DNA of 64,000 nucleotides from Nocardia shimofusensis NBRC 100134 (GCF_001613125.1 NZ_BDBT01000009.1:1-64000), one strand, 5' to 3'; positions 15,767 to 25,264 are shown, counted from the first letter of the stretch. Made by a program: numbers and translations. Notes: generated from the sequence alone by a model not told the origin.

Positions 15767-16243
15767 GAGACGAGCACGGCTGAGTGCCTGCCGAGCGTCG
15801 AAAGGCCTTCTACTGGTCGACCGACCTGTATTTCCGATACGGAATAGCGACCTGCGTCACAGCCTGATAGCCGAGCTACTGCCCGGTTATCCCAAGGCAA
15901 ACCAACCGTAAGTCTGGATTCGGGGATTGCGTCCCTTATCCGCGCATTCGCAAGATCAAGTTTTTTGCAAATTGTCGGTAACTCGACTGTTGAATTGCTC
16001 TGAGACATGGTTCACTGGTTCCTGGTCGCAAGCTTCTGTGTTCGAGGGACGGATCGAAAGTCCAAACCATCAGCAGGATCGATGTTGCGAGCGGTGTGCT
16101 TGGCGCTTTCCCTGCGGTGCTTTCCCCGTAGAGGACAGCCGGTGCTTTCCCCGTAGGGGACGGCCAAGAGTACAACGGTCGGAACGGGCCCGGTGGACGA
16201 ACCCAGTTGTCCGCCGTTCCGGTAAGAAAAGAGAAGGAACATA
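15767..16243 (+). other. AT-rich upstream region and leader of cspA
   Basis: 477 bases without a gene. 15780-16080 is AT-rich and structureless by eye. The last 150 bases include the 25-bp direct repeats at 16116-16165 and a purine-rich ribosome site (AGAAAAGAGAAGGAAC) before ATG 16244. A long leader is typical of cold-shock mRNAs whose folding changes with temperature; here that role is inference. Confidence 0.5.
16116..16165 (+). repeat. Two tandem 25-bp repeats in the cspA leader
   Basis: GGTGCTTTCCCCGTAG-GGACGGCC occurs at 16116-16140 and, with two substitutions, at 16141-16165. A partial third copy (GGCGCTTTCCCTGC) lies just upstream. Each has the near-palindrome TCCCCGTAGGGGA. Position suggests a leader structure or protein site controlling cspA. 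Confidence 0.65.
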
Positions 16244-16450
16244 ATGGCACAGGGAACTGTGAAGTGGTTCAACGCGGAGAAGGGGTTCGGCTTCATCGCG
16301 CCCGAGGACGGCTCCGCTGACGTCTTCGTCCACTACTCCGAGATTCAGGGTTCGGGCTTCCGCACCCTCGAGGAGAACCAGAAGGTCGAGTTCGAGGTCG
16401 GCCAGGGCACCAAGGGCCCCCAGGCCACCGGAGTGCGCGCGCTCAGCTGA
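16244..16450 (+). CDS. cspA: Cold-shock protein CspA
   Basis: 68 residues, the whole family length. RNP1 KGFGFI and RNP2 VFVHY are intact on the OB-fold, so it should bind single-stranded RNA/DNA as a chaperone. [18 protein letters not shown] is the classic start, with a strong ribosome site upstream. It lies between the helicase and topA as in mycobacteria. A strong stem-loop at 16465-16508 ends it. Confidence 0.97.
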   Translation: MAQGTVKWFNAEKGFGFIAPEDGSADVFVHYSEIQGSGFRTLEENQKVEFEVGQGTKGPQATGVRALS

Positions 16451-16464
16451 GCCGCATCCATATC

Positions 16465-16508
16465 CAGCTTCGTCCCTCATCACCGGTATCGGGATGAGGG
16501 ACGAGCTG
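16465..16508 (+). terminator. Hairpin after cspA
   Basis: The arms CAGCTTCGTCCCTCATC and GATGAGGGACGAGCTG pair over 16 positions with one bulged base around an 11-base loop. There is no long T run, as often in actinobacteria. Confidence 0.75.
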
Positions 16509-16706
16509 TATCCGGGGTAAGGCGCCGCTTCGGGGGTGGGGCGCTACCATCTCCCCATCACGTACGCTCAGTGGTTCGGGTCGCACGCGCCCGACCGCTT
16601 CCGTCGTCAAGGTATAAACGTCACTGGTAGCGATGTTCGTAGTCGTCGCTTGCCCCACAGCCGTGCACGACGCGAGGGCGCGTGGCGCGGGTTCTGAGAA
16701 GGAAAG

Positions 16707-19700
16707 GTGTTTTCGCCGGTGGCAACACGAGACCGCAGTGCAGCCGACCAGGGTCGTCCCCTGCGTCGTCTCGTGATCGTCGAATCCCCGACCAAGGCGC
16801 GCAAGATCGCCCCCTATCTGGGCCGCAACTACACGGTGGAAGCGTCGGTCGGTCATATCCGCGACCTGCCGCGCGGCGCCGCCGACGTGCCCGCCAAATA
16901 CAAAGGCCAGTCCTGGGCCCGCCTCGGCGTCGACGTCGACAACGACTTCGAGCCCATCTATGTGGTGAGCCCGGACAAGAAGGCCAAGGTCGCCGAGCTC
17001 AAGAGCCTGCTCGCCGACGCCGACGAGCTCTATCTCGCCACCGACCCCGACCGCGAGGGCGAGGCGATCGCCTGGCACCTGCTCGAGACGCTCAAGCCGA
17101 AGGTGCCGGTGCGCCGGATGGTCTTCCACGAGATCACCGAGCCCGCCATCCTCGCGGCCGCCGCCGATACCAGGGAACTGGACCCGGATCTGGTCGACGC
17201 GCAGGAGACCCGCCGCATCCTGGACCGCCTCTACGGCTACGAGGTGAGTCCGGTGCTGTGGAAGAAGGTCATGCCGAAGCTGTCGGCGGGCCGGGTGCAG
17301 TCGGTGGCGACCAGGGTCATCGTGCAGCGTGAGCGCGAACGGATGGCGTTCCGTTCGGCCGAGTACTGGGACATCGCCGCCAAGCTCGACGCGGGCACCG
17401 GCGAGCAGACCGATTCGGCCAATCCACGCACTTTCGGCGCGCGGTTGGTGACGGTCGACGGCAACAGGGTCGCCAGCGGACGTGACTTCGGTTCGGATGG
17501 TCGGCTCAAGGGTGCCGACCGTGTGTCTGCCGACACCCTCGCGCCGCCGAGCCCACAATCCGCCAACGGCGTCATCGTCCTGGACGAGACCCGCGCCCGC
17601 AGGCTCGCCGAAGCGCTCGACGGCGTGGATCTCGCGGTCACTTCCGCGGAGTCCAAGCCCTACAGCCGCAAGCCCTACCCGCCGTTCATGACCTCGACCC
17701 TGCAGCAGGAGGCCGGCCGCAAGCTGCGCTTCACCTCCGACCGCACCATGCGGGTGGCGCAACGGTTGTACGAGAACGGCTACATCACCTACATGCGTAC
17801 CGACTCCACGACACTGTCGGAGTCGGCGATCGCGGCCGCGCGCGCCCAGGCCACTCAGCTCTACGGCGCCGAGTACGTGCATCCGACGCCGCGCCAGTAC
17901 GCCCGCAAGGTCAAGAACGCGCAGGAGGCGCACGAGGCGATCCGCCCGGCGGGCGACACCTTCGCCACCCCGGGCCAGTTGCACTCGCGGCTGGACAACG
18001 ACGAGTTCCGCCTCTACGAACTGATCTGGCAGCGCACCGTCGCCTCGCAGATGGCCGACGCGCGCGGCACCACCCTGACACTGCGCATCACCGGCGTCGC
18101 GGGCACCGGCGAGGAATGCGTGTTCTCCGCCTCGGGCCGCACCATCACCTTCGCCGGTTTCCTCAAGGCGTATGTGGAGAGCGTGGACGAGGAGGCCGGC
18201 GGTCAGTCCGACGACGCCGAGTCGCGCCTGCCCGCGCTGCAGGAGGGGCAGAACGTCACCGCCGTCGAGCTGAATCCCGATGGGCACAGTACGAATCCGC
18301 CCGCCCGCTACACCGAGGCCTCGCTCATCAAGGCGCTCGAAGAACTGGGCATCGGCCGCCCGTCGACGTATTCCTCGATCATCAAGACCATCCTCGACCG
18401 GGGCTATGTCTACAAGCGCGGCAGCGCGCTGGTGCCGTCCTGGGTCGCCTTCGCCGTGATCGGGCTGCTGGAAGCGTATTTCGGCCGACTGGTGGACTTC
18501 GACTTCACCGCCGGGATGGAAGACGACCTCGACGCCATCGCCGGCGGCCGGGAGCGACGCGGAAACTGGTTGTCCAGCTTCTATTTCGGTGGCGACAGCG
18601 GAGCCGAGGGCTCGGTCGCCCGATCGGGCGGCCTGAAGAAGATGGTCGGCGGGCAGCTCGACGACATCGATGCCAGGGCGGTGAACTCGATCAAGCTGTT
18701 CACCGACGACGAGGGCCGCGATGTGGTCGTGCGCGTCGGCCGTTTCGGTCCGTACCTGGAGCGCCTGGTCGCCGATCCCGATGATCCCGACGGCGATCCG
18801 ATCTCCCAGCGGGCGAATCTGCCCGACGATCTGCCGCCGGACGAACTGACCGCCGAGGTCGCCGAGAAGCTGTTCGCGACCCCGCAGGAGGGGCGCAGGC
18901 TGGGCGTGGACCCGGAGACCGGCCACGAAATCGTCGCCAAGGAAGGACGTTTCGGCCCCTACGTCACCGAGATCCTGCCCGAGCCGGAACCCGAGCCCGA
19001 GGGCACGAAGAAGACTGCCGCGGCGAAGAAGGCGGCCGCGCCGAAACCGCGCACCGGTTCGCTGTTCAAGTCGATGGACCTGAGCACCGTCACCCTCGAG
19101 GACGCGCTGAAACTGCTCTCGCTGCCGCGCGTGGTCGGCGTCGATCCCGTCAGCGGCGAAGAGATCACCGCGCAGAACGGCCGTTACGGCCCGTATCTGA
19201 AGAAGGGCACCGACTCTCGTTCGCTGGCGTCCGAGGACCAGATCTTCTCTGTCACCTTGGACGAGGCGCTGAAGATCTATGCCGAGCCCAAGCGGCGCGG
19301 TGGTCAGTCCGCCTCGACCGCGCCGCTGCGTGAGCTGGGCGCCGATCCGGTGTCGGGCAAGCCGATGGTGATCAAGGACGGCCGGTTCGGCCCGTATGTC
19401 ACCGACGGTGAGACCAACGCCAGCCTGCGCAAGGGCGACGAGGTCGAGTCGATCACCGATGAGCGGGCAGCGGAGTTGCTCGCCGACCGGCGGGCCCGTG
19501 GCCCGGTCAAGAAGACCGCGAAGAAGACCACCGCGAAGAAGACCACCGCGAAGAAGACCGCAGCCAAGAAGACCACCGCCAAGAAGACCCCGGCGAAGAC
19601 CACGGCCGCCAAGAAGACCGCGGCCAAGAAGACGACGGCGGCCAAGGCGAGCGCCACCAAGGCCGCCGCCGAGAAGACCGCCGCGAAGAAGTCGCCGGCG

Positions 19701-19739
19701 AAGAAGGCCTCGGCGAATTCGAGCGCGGAGACCTCCTGA
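16707..19739 (+). CDS. topA: DNA topoisomerase I
   Basis: About 1006-1010 residues. TOPRIM LVIVESPTKARKIAPYLGRNY at the start, DPDREGEAIAWHL near residue 115, and the catalytic Tyr in GYITYMRTDSTT near 355. It relaxes negative supercoils through a 5'-phosphotyrosine. The C-terminal half has four Topo-C repeats (each with GRFGPY or GRYGPY) and no zinc fingers, then a Lys/Ala/Thr tail of about 75 residues (KKTTAKKT type) as in mycobacterial enzymes, where the basic tail speeds strand passage. The start is either GTG 16707 or GTG 16719, which sits better behind GAGAAGGAAAGG. A single-copy essential gene is expected. Confidence 0.96.
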   Translation: MFSPVATRDRSAADQGRPLRRLVIVESPTKARKIAPYLGRNYTVEASVGHIRDLPRGAADVPAKYKGQSWARLGVDVDNDFEPIYVVSPDKKAKVAELKSLLADADELYLATDPDREGEAIAWHLLETLKPKVPVRRMVFHEITEPAILAAAADTRELDPDLVDAQETRRILDRLYGYEVSPVLWKKVMPKLSAGRVQSVATRVIVQRERERMAFRSAEYWDIAAKLDAGTGEQTDSANPRTFGARLVTVDGNRVASGRDFGSDGRLKGADRVSADTLAPPSPQSANGVIVLDETRARRLAEALDGVDLAVTSAESKPYSRKPYPPFMTSTLQQEAGRKLRFTSDRTMRVAQRLYENGYITYMRTDSTTLSESAIAAARAQATQLYGAEYVHPTPRQYARKVKNAQEAHEAIRPAGDTFATPGQLHSRLDNDEFRLYELIWQRTVASQMADARGTTLTLRITGVAGTGEECVFSASGRTITFAGFLKAYVESVDEEAGGQSDDAESRLPALQEGQNVTAVELNPDGHSTNPPARYTEASLIKALEELGIGRPSTYSSIIKTILDRGYVYKRGSALVPSWVAFAVIGLLEAYFGRLVDFDFTAGMEDDLDAIAGGRERRGNWLSSFYFGGDSGAEGSVARSGGLKKMVGGQLDDIDARAVNSIKLFTDDEGRDVVVRVGRFGPYLERLVADPDDPDGDPISQRANLPDDLPPDELTAEVAEKLFATPQEGRRLGVDPETGHEIVAKEGRFGPYVTEILPEPEPEPEGTKKTAAAKKAAAPKPRTGSLFKSMDLSTVTLEDALKLLSLPRVVGVDPVSGEEITAQNGRYGPYLKKGTDSRSLASEDQIFSVTLDEALKIYAEPKRRGGQSASTAPLRELGADPVSGKPMVIKDGRFGPYVTDGETNASLRKGDEVESITDERAAELLADRRARGPVKKTAKKTTAKKTTAKKTAAKKTTAKKTPAKTTAAKKTAAKKTTAAKASATKAAAEKTAAKKSPAKKASANSSAETS

Positions 19740-19791
19740 ACCCGGACCTCACCCCGCCGGACGGGTCGGACCCGGCGGTTAGGGTGTAGTC

Positions 19792-20994
19792 GTGGCGGGA
19801 GTCTTCGATCGATTGGTCGGGCAGCACGCCGTCGAGTCCGAATTGACGGCTGCGGCGGTGGCGGCCCGCGCGGGTGTCGTCGAGGGTGCGATGACGCACT
19901 CCTGGCTGTTCACCGGCCCGCCCGGTTCCGGCCGCTCCATCGCCGCGCTCTGCTTCGCCGCCGCCCTGCAATGCGCCGCCCCGGGGACGCCGGGCTGCGG
20001 TCGCTGTCACGCCTGCACCACCACCATGGCAGGCACGCACGGCGATGTGCGGCGGGTGGTGCCCGAAGGGCTGAGCATCAGCACCAAGGAGATGCGCGAG
20101 ATCGTGCAGATCGCCGCGCGCAGGCCGAGTACCGGCCGGTGGCAGGTGGTCGTGGTCGAGGACGCCGACCGGCTCACCGAAGGGGCGGGCAACGCCCTGT
20201 TGAAGGTTGTGGAGGAACCGCCCGCCCGCACCGTGTTCCTGCTCTGCGCGCCCTCGCTCGACCCGGAGGACATCTCCGTCACGCTGCGCTCACGGTGCAG
20301 GCACATGCAGTTGGTGACCCCCTCGGTCGCCGATATCGCCACCGTGCTGCGCGACAACGACGGACTCGACGCCGAAACCGCCGAGTGGGCCGCCTCGATC
20401 AGCGGCGGACACGTCGGCCGCGCCCGCCGCCTGGCCACCGACGCCCACGCCCGCGACCGCAGACAACGCGCCCTGGCCCTGGCCACCGCCGCCGCCCGTC
20501 CCGCCGCGGCCTATGCCGCCGCCGACGCGCTGGTGAAATCCGCCGACGACGAGGCCAAGGAGATGAGCGCCGAACGCGACGAACGCGAACGCGACGAACT
20601 GGCCACCGCCCTCGGCGCGGGCGGCACCGGCAAGGGCTCGGCAGGGGCCACCCGAGGCTCCGCAGGCATCCTCAAAGACCTCGAACGCCGCCAGAAATCC
20701 CGCCTCACCCGCACCGGCCGCGACGCCCTCGACCTCGCCCTCACCGACATCGCCGGTCTGTTCCGCGACGCCCTCGCCGTCCGCTTCGCGGGCCACGACC
20801 TCTCGTCGGTCACCCTCACCCACCCCGACATGACCGACGAGATCCGCGATCTCGCCGACCGCGTCCCTCCCGAAGGCCTGCTGCGCAGCATCGACGCCGT
20901 CCTGGAGTGCCGCGAAGCCATCGACCGCAACGTCAAACCCCGTTTCGCCGTCGCCGCCATGGTCGCCACCTTCATCGCCGCCCGCACCAGCTGA
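19792..20994 (+). CDS. holB: DNA polymerase III delta-prime subunit
   Basis: 400 residues. AAA+ clamp-loader fold with a Walker A-like GPPGSGRSIAALCF near residue 45; the usual GKT Lys is Arg, as expected for the delta-prime stator. A zinc-binding CAAPGTPGCGRCHAC and sensor LLCAPSLDP follow. It holds the clamp loader with DnaX and HolA. GTG 19792 gives VAGVFDRLVGQ. A charged linker (EMSAERDERERDEL) separates the collar domain. Position before tRNA-Thr matches Rv3644c. Confidence 0.92.
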   Translation: MAGVFDRLVGQHAVESELTAAAVAARAGVVEGAMTHSWLFTGPPGSGRSIAALCFAAALQCAAPGTPGCGRCHACTTTMAGTHGDVRRVVPEGLSISTKEMREIVQIAARRPSTGRWQVVVVEDADRLTEGAGNALLKVVEEPPARTVFLLCAPSLDPEDISVTLRSRCRHMQLVTPSVADIATVLRDNDGLDAETAEWAASISGGHVGRARRLATDAHARDRRQRALALATAAARPAAAYAAADALVKSADDEAKEMSAERDERERDELATALGAGGTGKGSAGATRGSAGILKDLERRQKSRLTRTGRDALDLALTDIAGLFRDALAVRFAGHDLSSVTLTHPDMTDEIRDLADRVPPEGLLRSIDAVLECREAIDRNVKPRFAVAAMVATFIAARTS

Positions 20995-21051
20995 CCACCC
21001 GTTTTCGCGATCCGAAGCCCGAGACGATAGACTCCGGTGGCCGAAAGGCAC

Positions 21052-21127
21052 GCCGCCTTAGCTCAGTCGGTAGAGCGCTTCACTCGTAATGAAAAGGTCG
21101 GGGGTTCGATTCCCCCAGGCGGCTCCA
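21052..21127 (+). tRNA. tRNA-Thr (anticodon CGT)
   Basis: The acceptor arms GCCGCCT/AGGCGGC pair fully. The D arm is GCTC-AGTCGGTAGA-GAGC, the anticodon loop CTCGTAA gives CGT, and the T arm is GGGGG-TTCGATT-CCCCC. The 3' CCA is encoded. The anticodon stem has one C-A mismatch at its base. It reads ACG codons. It follows holB as in M. tuberculosis. Confidence 0.95.
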
Positions 21128-21447
21128 CGTTCTTCCCTCGGTTTCGGGCCGGTGACTACGGTTCTTGACGACAGTCACCCTCCGTCCCGAAACAATCCGT
21201 CCATACCGGCCACCGCGTCTTGCAGCGCTGCCCGCAGAACACGCAGGATCGTGCGCGCAGAGTGCCGGTAACTCGGATACTGCCCGCAGCGCTGGGCCGG
21301 AGTCAGTGCCCAGCAGCGGGCCTTGCCCTTCTCAGCTCGTTTCGCGTCCTTCCGAGGAAGTGTTGCCATTGGAAATCGGGGCATTCCGAACTTACGGCCC
21401 CTGACTATTGTTGGCTCGTCGCGAGTCAGCGTAGGAAAGGCGGCGAA

Positions 21448-21684
21448 ATGCCCCGAATGGCATCGAAAATCATTGTGGCGGTCGGTGTTACGTTGTCGAT
21501 GGGCTTTTCCCCCGCAATGGCCTCGGCCGCGCCGGTGACGGCGGATCCCGCTGTGGACGTGAACCTCGATACTGTCATCGGTTCCGCCGCGCTGGACCTC
21601 ACCCGGGTCCTGCTGAAGTGCCTGACGACTGGTACCTCGGTCCTTCCTGGTGATCCGATGGGCCTCCCGGTGGCCTGCGTGTAG
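21448..21684 (+). CDS. Small secreted protein of unknown function
   Basis: 78 residues. A signal peptide runs over residues 1-27 with cleavage likely after MASA-A; the mature part of about 50 residues is acidic with two cysteines (LLKC, VAC) that could pair. AGGAAAGG precedes ATG 21448. The last 86 bases overlap the convergent MFS gene. Nocardiae encode many such small exported proteins; I recognise no family. Confidence 0.6.
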   Translation: MPRMASKIIVAVGVTLSMGFSPAMASAAPVTADPAVDVNLDTVIGSAALDLTRVLLKCLTTGTSVLPGDPMGLPVACV

Positions 21685-22918
21685 CGGACTGCTGGACATA
21701 TCGGATGTCATCGGGCGCTGCACCCACGGGTGTCACTCGTGCGAAGACGGTGATCATTGCGGCGACGCCGATGGCTGCCGCGGTGATCAGAGCGGTGGCC
21801 GGCCACCCGAACCACGCGACTGCCGTGGCACCGAACGCGGTTCCGAGGCTGCCGCCGACGAAGTAGACCAGCATGTAGGCACTGTTGAAGCGGGCGGGTG
21901 CGCAGGGATCGAGCGCCAGGACGGTGCTCTGGTTGGCTACCTGGGCAGCGAACAACCCCGCGTCGAAGACCGCCAGGCAGACCAGTGTCACGAACGTGTT
22001 CGCGAGGCCGAAGCCCGCGACGGCCGCGGCCGGTCCCGCCAGGACGAGGCCGACGAGGATCACTCGGCGAGCACCATCGCGGTCGGTCCGCGCGCCCGCG
22101 ATCTGCGTGGCCAGGATGCCAGAGAGGCCCGCCAGTGCGTACAGGCCGATCCGTTCGGCCGAGTAGGAGTACGGGGGCTCGGAGAGAGCCACGGCGATGC
22201 CGGCCCACACCGCGCAGAACGCGAAATACCACAGGAAACCACGGAGAGCGGCCACGCGCAGGATCGCGTGGTGGACGAACAAGCCGGGCAGGGAACGCAG
22301 GGTGGAAAGGTAGCCGCGCTCGGTGTTGCCGGGTGCTGTGGGGAGCGCCACCAGGCAACACACGGCGACGAGGCCGCAGGCAGCAGCGAACACGAGCAGC
22401 ATCCCGCGCCAGCCGAGCTCGTCTGCGAGCCACCCGCCCAGAGTCCGACCGGCAAGGATGCCGACCGAGATGCCGGCGGTCACCATCCCCAGGACCGTTG
22501 CCCGCCGCTGTGGTGGAGCCAGACGGCCCGCGACCGAGCTCAGAGCGGCTCCGACCGCCGAACATGCTCCGACCAGGCCGACTACCGGACCCAGCAAGGT
22601 GACGGTGCCAACGGCGGCGCTGGCCGCAAGCGCACACGCAAGGATGCCGAACTGAGCGGCGAGGACGCGCCCAGGGGCGAAGCGGTCGACCAGTGGCACA
22701 AGAAGACCGAGGCCGACCATGTAGCCGATGGGCCCGCAAGCGAGCGTGATCCCGACGGCAGTGATCTGCGTACCCAATGTGTCCGCAACGTCCGCGATCG
22801 CGGGCTGCATCGGGTAGATGGTCGACGTGCCGAGGGCAGCCGCGACCGACATGAACAGGATGACGGGCCCGCGGAGCCGGGCAGTGGCAGGAGCCTCGGT
22901 ATCGGTATCAATTCGCAC
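21599..22918 (-). CDS. MFS transporter (drug-exporter type)
   Basis: 439 residues with about twelve membrane helices. The motif A-like loop between helices 2 and 3 is LLVPLVDRFAPGRVL and the motif C-like region is GMVTAGISVGILAGRTLGG in helix 5, a feature of proton-driven exporters. The C-terminal 40 residues are Pro/Gly/Ser-rich and overlap the small secreted gene on the other strand, so a shorter true C-terminus is not possible without a stop. The frame starts at GTG 22918 without a clear ribosome site. No regulator is adjacent, so substrate and control are unknown. Confidence 0.82.
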   Translation of the reverse strand: MRIDTDTEAPATARLRGPVILFMSVAAALGTSTIYPMQPAIADVADTLGTQITAVGITLACGPIGYMVGLGLLVPLVDRFAPGRVLAAQFGILACALAASAAVGTVTLLGPVVGLVGACSAVGAALSSVAGRLAPPQRRATVLGMVTAGISVGILAGRTLGGWLADELGWRGMLLVFAAACGLVAVCCLVALPTAPGNTERGYLSTLRSLPGLFVHHAILRVAALRGFLWYFAFCAVWAGIAVALSEPPYSYSAERIGLYALAGLSGILATQIAGARTDRDGARRVILVGLVLAGPAAAVAGFGLANTFVTLVCLAVFDAGLFAAQVANQSTVLALDPCAPARFNSAYMLVYFVGGSLGTAFGATAVAWFGWPATALITAAAIGVAAMITVFARVTPVGAAPDDIRYVQQSATRRPPGGPSDHQEGPRYQSSGTSAGPG

Positions 22919-23106
22919 TCGATCGACCGTAAGTACGCACGAACCGTGTTACCGGCGGGAATGCGACGTGACCGTCCTGGTGCGCGCAACGCCGGCCCGG
23001 GTGTCGGCACCGGCTTCCACGGCCGCGTTTGAGACGAGGCGGGCCGGGTAGTTCCGGTCGGCCCCGTGCCAGGCGTGGCGCGGTCGGAATCGAGGAGGCC
23101 GGAGAC

Positions 23107-23682
23107 ATGCTGTTCAGCACGCTCGGAGATCTGCTCCATCGCTCGGGAAAGCCCGCCGACGAGGATTACCCGGGGGAGGTGGCTGTCACGGTGCCGGTGC
23201 CGCCGGAAGAGGTGTTCGACGTCCTCTCGGATGGTTGGTGTTACGGATTGTGGGTGGTGGGGGCTTCGCATATCCGCGATGTCGAAGACGGATGGCCCGC
23301 CGTCGGTTCCCGGATCCATCACGGCGTGGGGCCGTGGCCCCTGACGCTGCACGATTACACCGAGGTGGTCGGCATGGACAAGCCGAGGCTGCTCGAATTG
23401 CGGGCTCGGTCGTGGCCGCTCGGGGTGGCGCGGGTCCGGCTCGACCTGCGGCCGGACGGGAACGGCGGCACCGAGATCCGGATGGCCGAATGCGCAAGCG
23501 AAGGCCCCGGCCGGGTGTTGCCGGGCCGGGTGCAGTATCTGATGCTGGCGCCACGCAACCGGGAATCGTTGCAGCGCTTGGCCGATATCGTGGTGAGTCG
23601 GAGTTCCGGCAGCCGGGACCGTGCTGGTACAACAGGCGATCCCGGAGGACGAGGCGGCGATGCACCGCACGAGCCGGGCTGA
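23107..23682 (+). CDS. SRPBCC-family (START-like) protein
   Basis: 191 residues. VAVTVPVPPEEVFDVLSDGWCY opens a polyketide-cyclase/dehydrase-like helix-grip fold, with GSRIHHGVGPWPLTLHDYTEV in the middle. These domains enclose lipids or other hydrophobic ligands. The last 30 residues are low-complexity. ATG 23107 is set by GAGGAGG upstream. It converges on the PncC gene 4 bases away. Confidence 0.72.
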   Translation: MLFSTLGDLLHRSGKPADEDYPGEVAVTVPVPPEEVFDVLSDGWCYGLWVVGASHIRDVEDGWPAVGSRIHHGVGPWPLTLHDYTEVVGMDKPRLLELRARSWPLGVARVRLDLRPDGNGGTEIRMAECASEGPGRVLPGRVQYLMLAPRNRESLQRLADIVVSRSSGSRDRAGTTGDPGGRGGDAPHEPG

Positions 23683-23686
23683 GCGC

Positions 23687-24172
23687 TCAGCTCCCGTGCT
23701 GCGCCGACAGCTTTCCGGCCTCGGCGAGCAGTAGGCGCAGCGCGTGTCGGATGGTCTGTTCGAGTACGTCTCCGGGCTCGCCGTCGAACTTCCGGTGTGC
23801 GGCCTCGCACGACCCTTCGGTCGCGACGGCGAACCACACCGATCCGGGCTCGTGGCCGTCCTGCGGGTCGGGGCCGCCCGCGCCGGTGACAGCGACGCTC
23901 AGCGTGGCGTCCATCATCTTCCTGACCCCGCCGGCCATCGCCTCGGCCGCCGTCCGGCAGACGACCGGCCCGAGTGGCACGTCGAGAACCTGATGTTTGA
24001 CGTAACGCGAGTAGGCCACCACACCGCCGCGGAACCACTCGCCCGCGTTCGGCGCCGCTCCGAGTGCGGCGGCGAGATTGCCCGCGGTCAGCGATTCGGC
24101 GACGGCGATCGTCAGGTCTGCGCGCGTTGCGATGTCGGCGAGTTCTTCGGCGAGCGAATCGGCCCCGGCCAT
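23687..24172 (-). CDS. pncC: CinA C-terminal-type nicotinamide-nucleotide amidohydrolase
   Basis: 161 residues, the stand-alone PncC size. TIAVAESLTAGNLAAAL, GGVVAYSRYVKHQVL and SVAVTGAGGPDP are the conserved blocks, with the catalytic Ser in AESLT. It deamidates NMN to nicotinate mononucleotide in pyridine nucleotide recycling. ATG 24172 sits after GGAAGGACAG; the open frame extends further but without a ribosome site. Confidence 0.85.
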   Translation of the reverse strand: MAGADSLAEELADIATRADLTIAVAESLTAGNLAAALGAAPNAGEWFRGGVVAYSRYVKHQVLDVPLGPVVCRTAAEAMAGGVRKMMDATLSVAVTGAGGPDPQDGHEPGSVWFAVATEGSCEAAHRKFDGEPGDVLEQTIRHALRLLLAEAGKLSAQHGS

Positions 24173-24388
24173 GCGTCTGTCCTTCCGGTTCTCGGTGTCG
24201 CGGTCGGCCGAACCCCGCTGTCCGAGGGGCGTGCCGACGGGCCGGGTGATACCCGGACCGGCGCGGTTCAATCCGGGTCGCGCGGCCGGGCTTCACCCGG
24301 ATCGGGTGATCCCGGCCCGCCGCACCCGGCCATACCGTGGACGCAGTCGCCGACCCGCGATGTTCCATCGACATCACCGAGGTGCGCC

Positions 24389-24763
24389 ATGTCGTTCTGG
24401 GAAGTGCTGTGGCTGATCGTGGTGAGCTTCGCGTTCATCGCCTACCTGCTGCTGCTGTTCCACATCATCGCCGACCTCTTCCGGGACAGCGAGACCTCCG
24501 GCTGGGCGAAGGCGGTGTGGATCGTGTTCCTCTTCGTGCTTCCGCTGCTCACCTCGCTGGTGTACGTGATCGTTCGCGGCAAGGGGATGCAGGAACGCGC
24601 GATGGCGCAGGCGCAAACGTGGCAGTCCGAACAGCAGGCCTACATCCGGGAGACGGCGGGCACCAGCCCGGCCGCTCAGATCGCCGATGCCAAGCGCCTG
24701 CTGGCCGAAGGCTCGATCTCCGAGCAGGAGTTCGAAGTGTTGAAGGCCAAGGCGCTCGCGTGA
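24389..24763 (+). CDS. Small membrane protein with PLDc-N and SHOCT domains
   Basis: 124 residues. Two membrane helices over residues 5-30 and 42-64 with SETSGWAKAVWIVFLFVLPLL between them (PLDc-N signature), then a C-terminal SHOCT helix-turn-helix (IADAKRLLAEGSISEQEFEVLKAKAL). Such proteins are often linked to stress responses and oligomerise through SHOCT. It overlaps the next gene by GTGA. Confidence 0.8.
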   Translation: MSFWEVLWLIVVSFAFIAYLLLLFHIIADLFRDSETSGWAKAVWIVFLFVLPLLTSLVYVIVRGKGMQERAMAQAQTWQSEQQAYIRETAGTSPAAQIADAKRLLAEGSISEQEFEVLKAKALA

Positions 24764-25032
24764 GTGGGTGGACCGGACGGAAGTCCGAGGCCAGGCACGC
24801 GGCGCCGGAGCAGGCGGAAAAGCCCTCGCTGCTCGCCCGGGTGTCGCTGAACCAGTGGCTGGCGCTCGCGCTGGCCGTGCTCACGCTGGTGTTCATCTTC
24901 GCCAACCGCACCGAGGTCGAGATCGAATTCCTGCTGATCACCGTGCGGTCGCCGATGTGGCTGATCTTGCTGGTGGTGTTCGCGATCGGATGGCTCATCG
25001 GGCTGCTCACCACCCACCGCCGCACCCGCTGA
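24760..25032 (+). CDS. LapA-domain small membrane protein
   Basis: 90 residues: a soluble basic start, then two helices (WLALALAVLTLVFIFANR and MWLILLVVFAIGWLIGLL) with the LapA-type NRTEVEIEFLLITVRSP turn between them. LapA-like proteins assist envelope assembly in other bacteria; the role here is unknown. GTG 24760 overlaps the previous stop, so the two are co-translated. Confidence 0.78.
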   Translation: MSGWTGRKSEARHAAPEQAEKPSLLARVSLNQWLALALAVLTLVFIFANRTEVEIEFLLITVRSPMWLILLVVFAIGWLIGLLTTHRRTR

Positions 25033-25048
25033 GGGTCGCCGCCGAGCG

Positions 25049-25264
25049 TCACCCGGGCGATCTGGTGCTCCGTTTGCGGCGCCGATGGCTGGTGTCGCAC
25101 AGCGGATAGATCTTCGACCGGTGGCACAGGCAGACGGCCACCAGGAACCGGTCGCAGCGGATCGTTCGCCCGTCGGCGGTGACCAGGTCCAGCGGCCCTT
25201 CGACCAGGGCTGGGCCGTCGGCGGTGAAGGTCATCCGCGTGCGGTCATCGTCGGATGCGGTCAC
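25049..25264 (-). CDS. CDGSH-type iron-sulfur protein
   Basis: 71 residues. CLCHRSKIYPLCDTSH fits the C-x-C-x2-S-x3-P-x-C-D-x2-H motif that holds a [2Fe-2S] cluster through three Cys and one His, so redox or cluster transfer is likely. Start GTG 25264 overlaps the methyltransferase end by 20 bases; ATG 25234 would give a 61-residue form with the motif unaffected. Third gene of a coupled trio. Confidence 0.82.
   Translation of the reverse strand: MTASDDDRTRMTFTADGPALVEGPLDLVTADGRTIRCDRFLVAVCLCHRSKIYPLCDTSHRRRKRSTRSPG

Noticed and set aside
19754..19778. Terminator between topA and holB
   Set aside because: The CCGCCGG/CCGGCGG arms give a weak 7-bp stem with no T run. The short gap suggests that holB may be read from topA.
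21175..21723. A 182-codon minus-strand frame opposite the small secreted protein
   Set aside because: No ribosome site or domain. The signal-peptide gene on the plus strand has an AGGAAAGG start and better composition.
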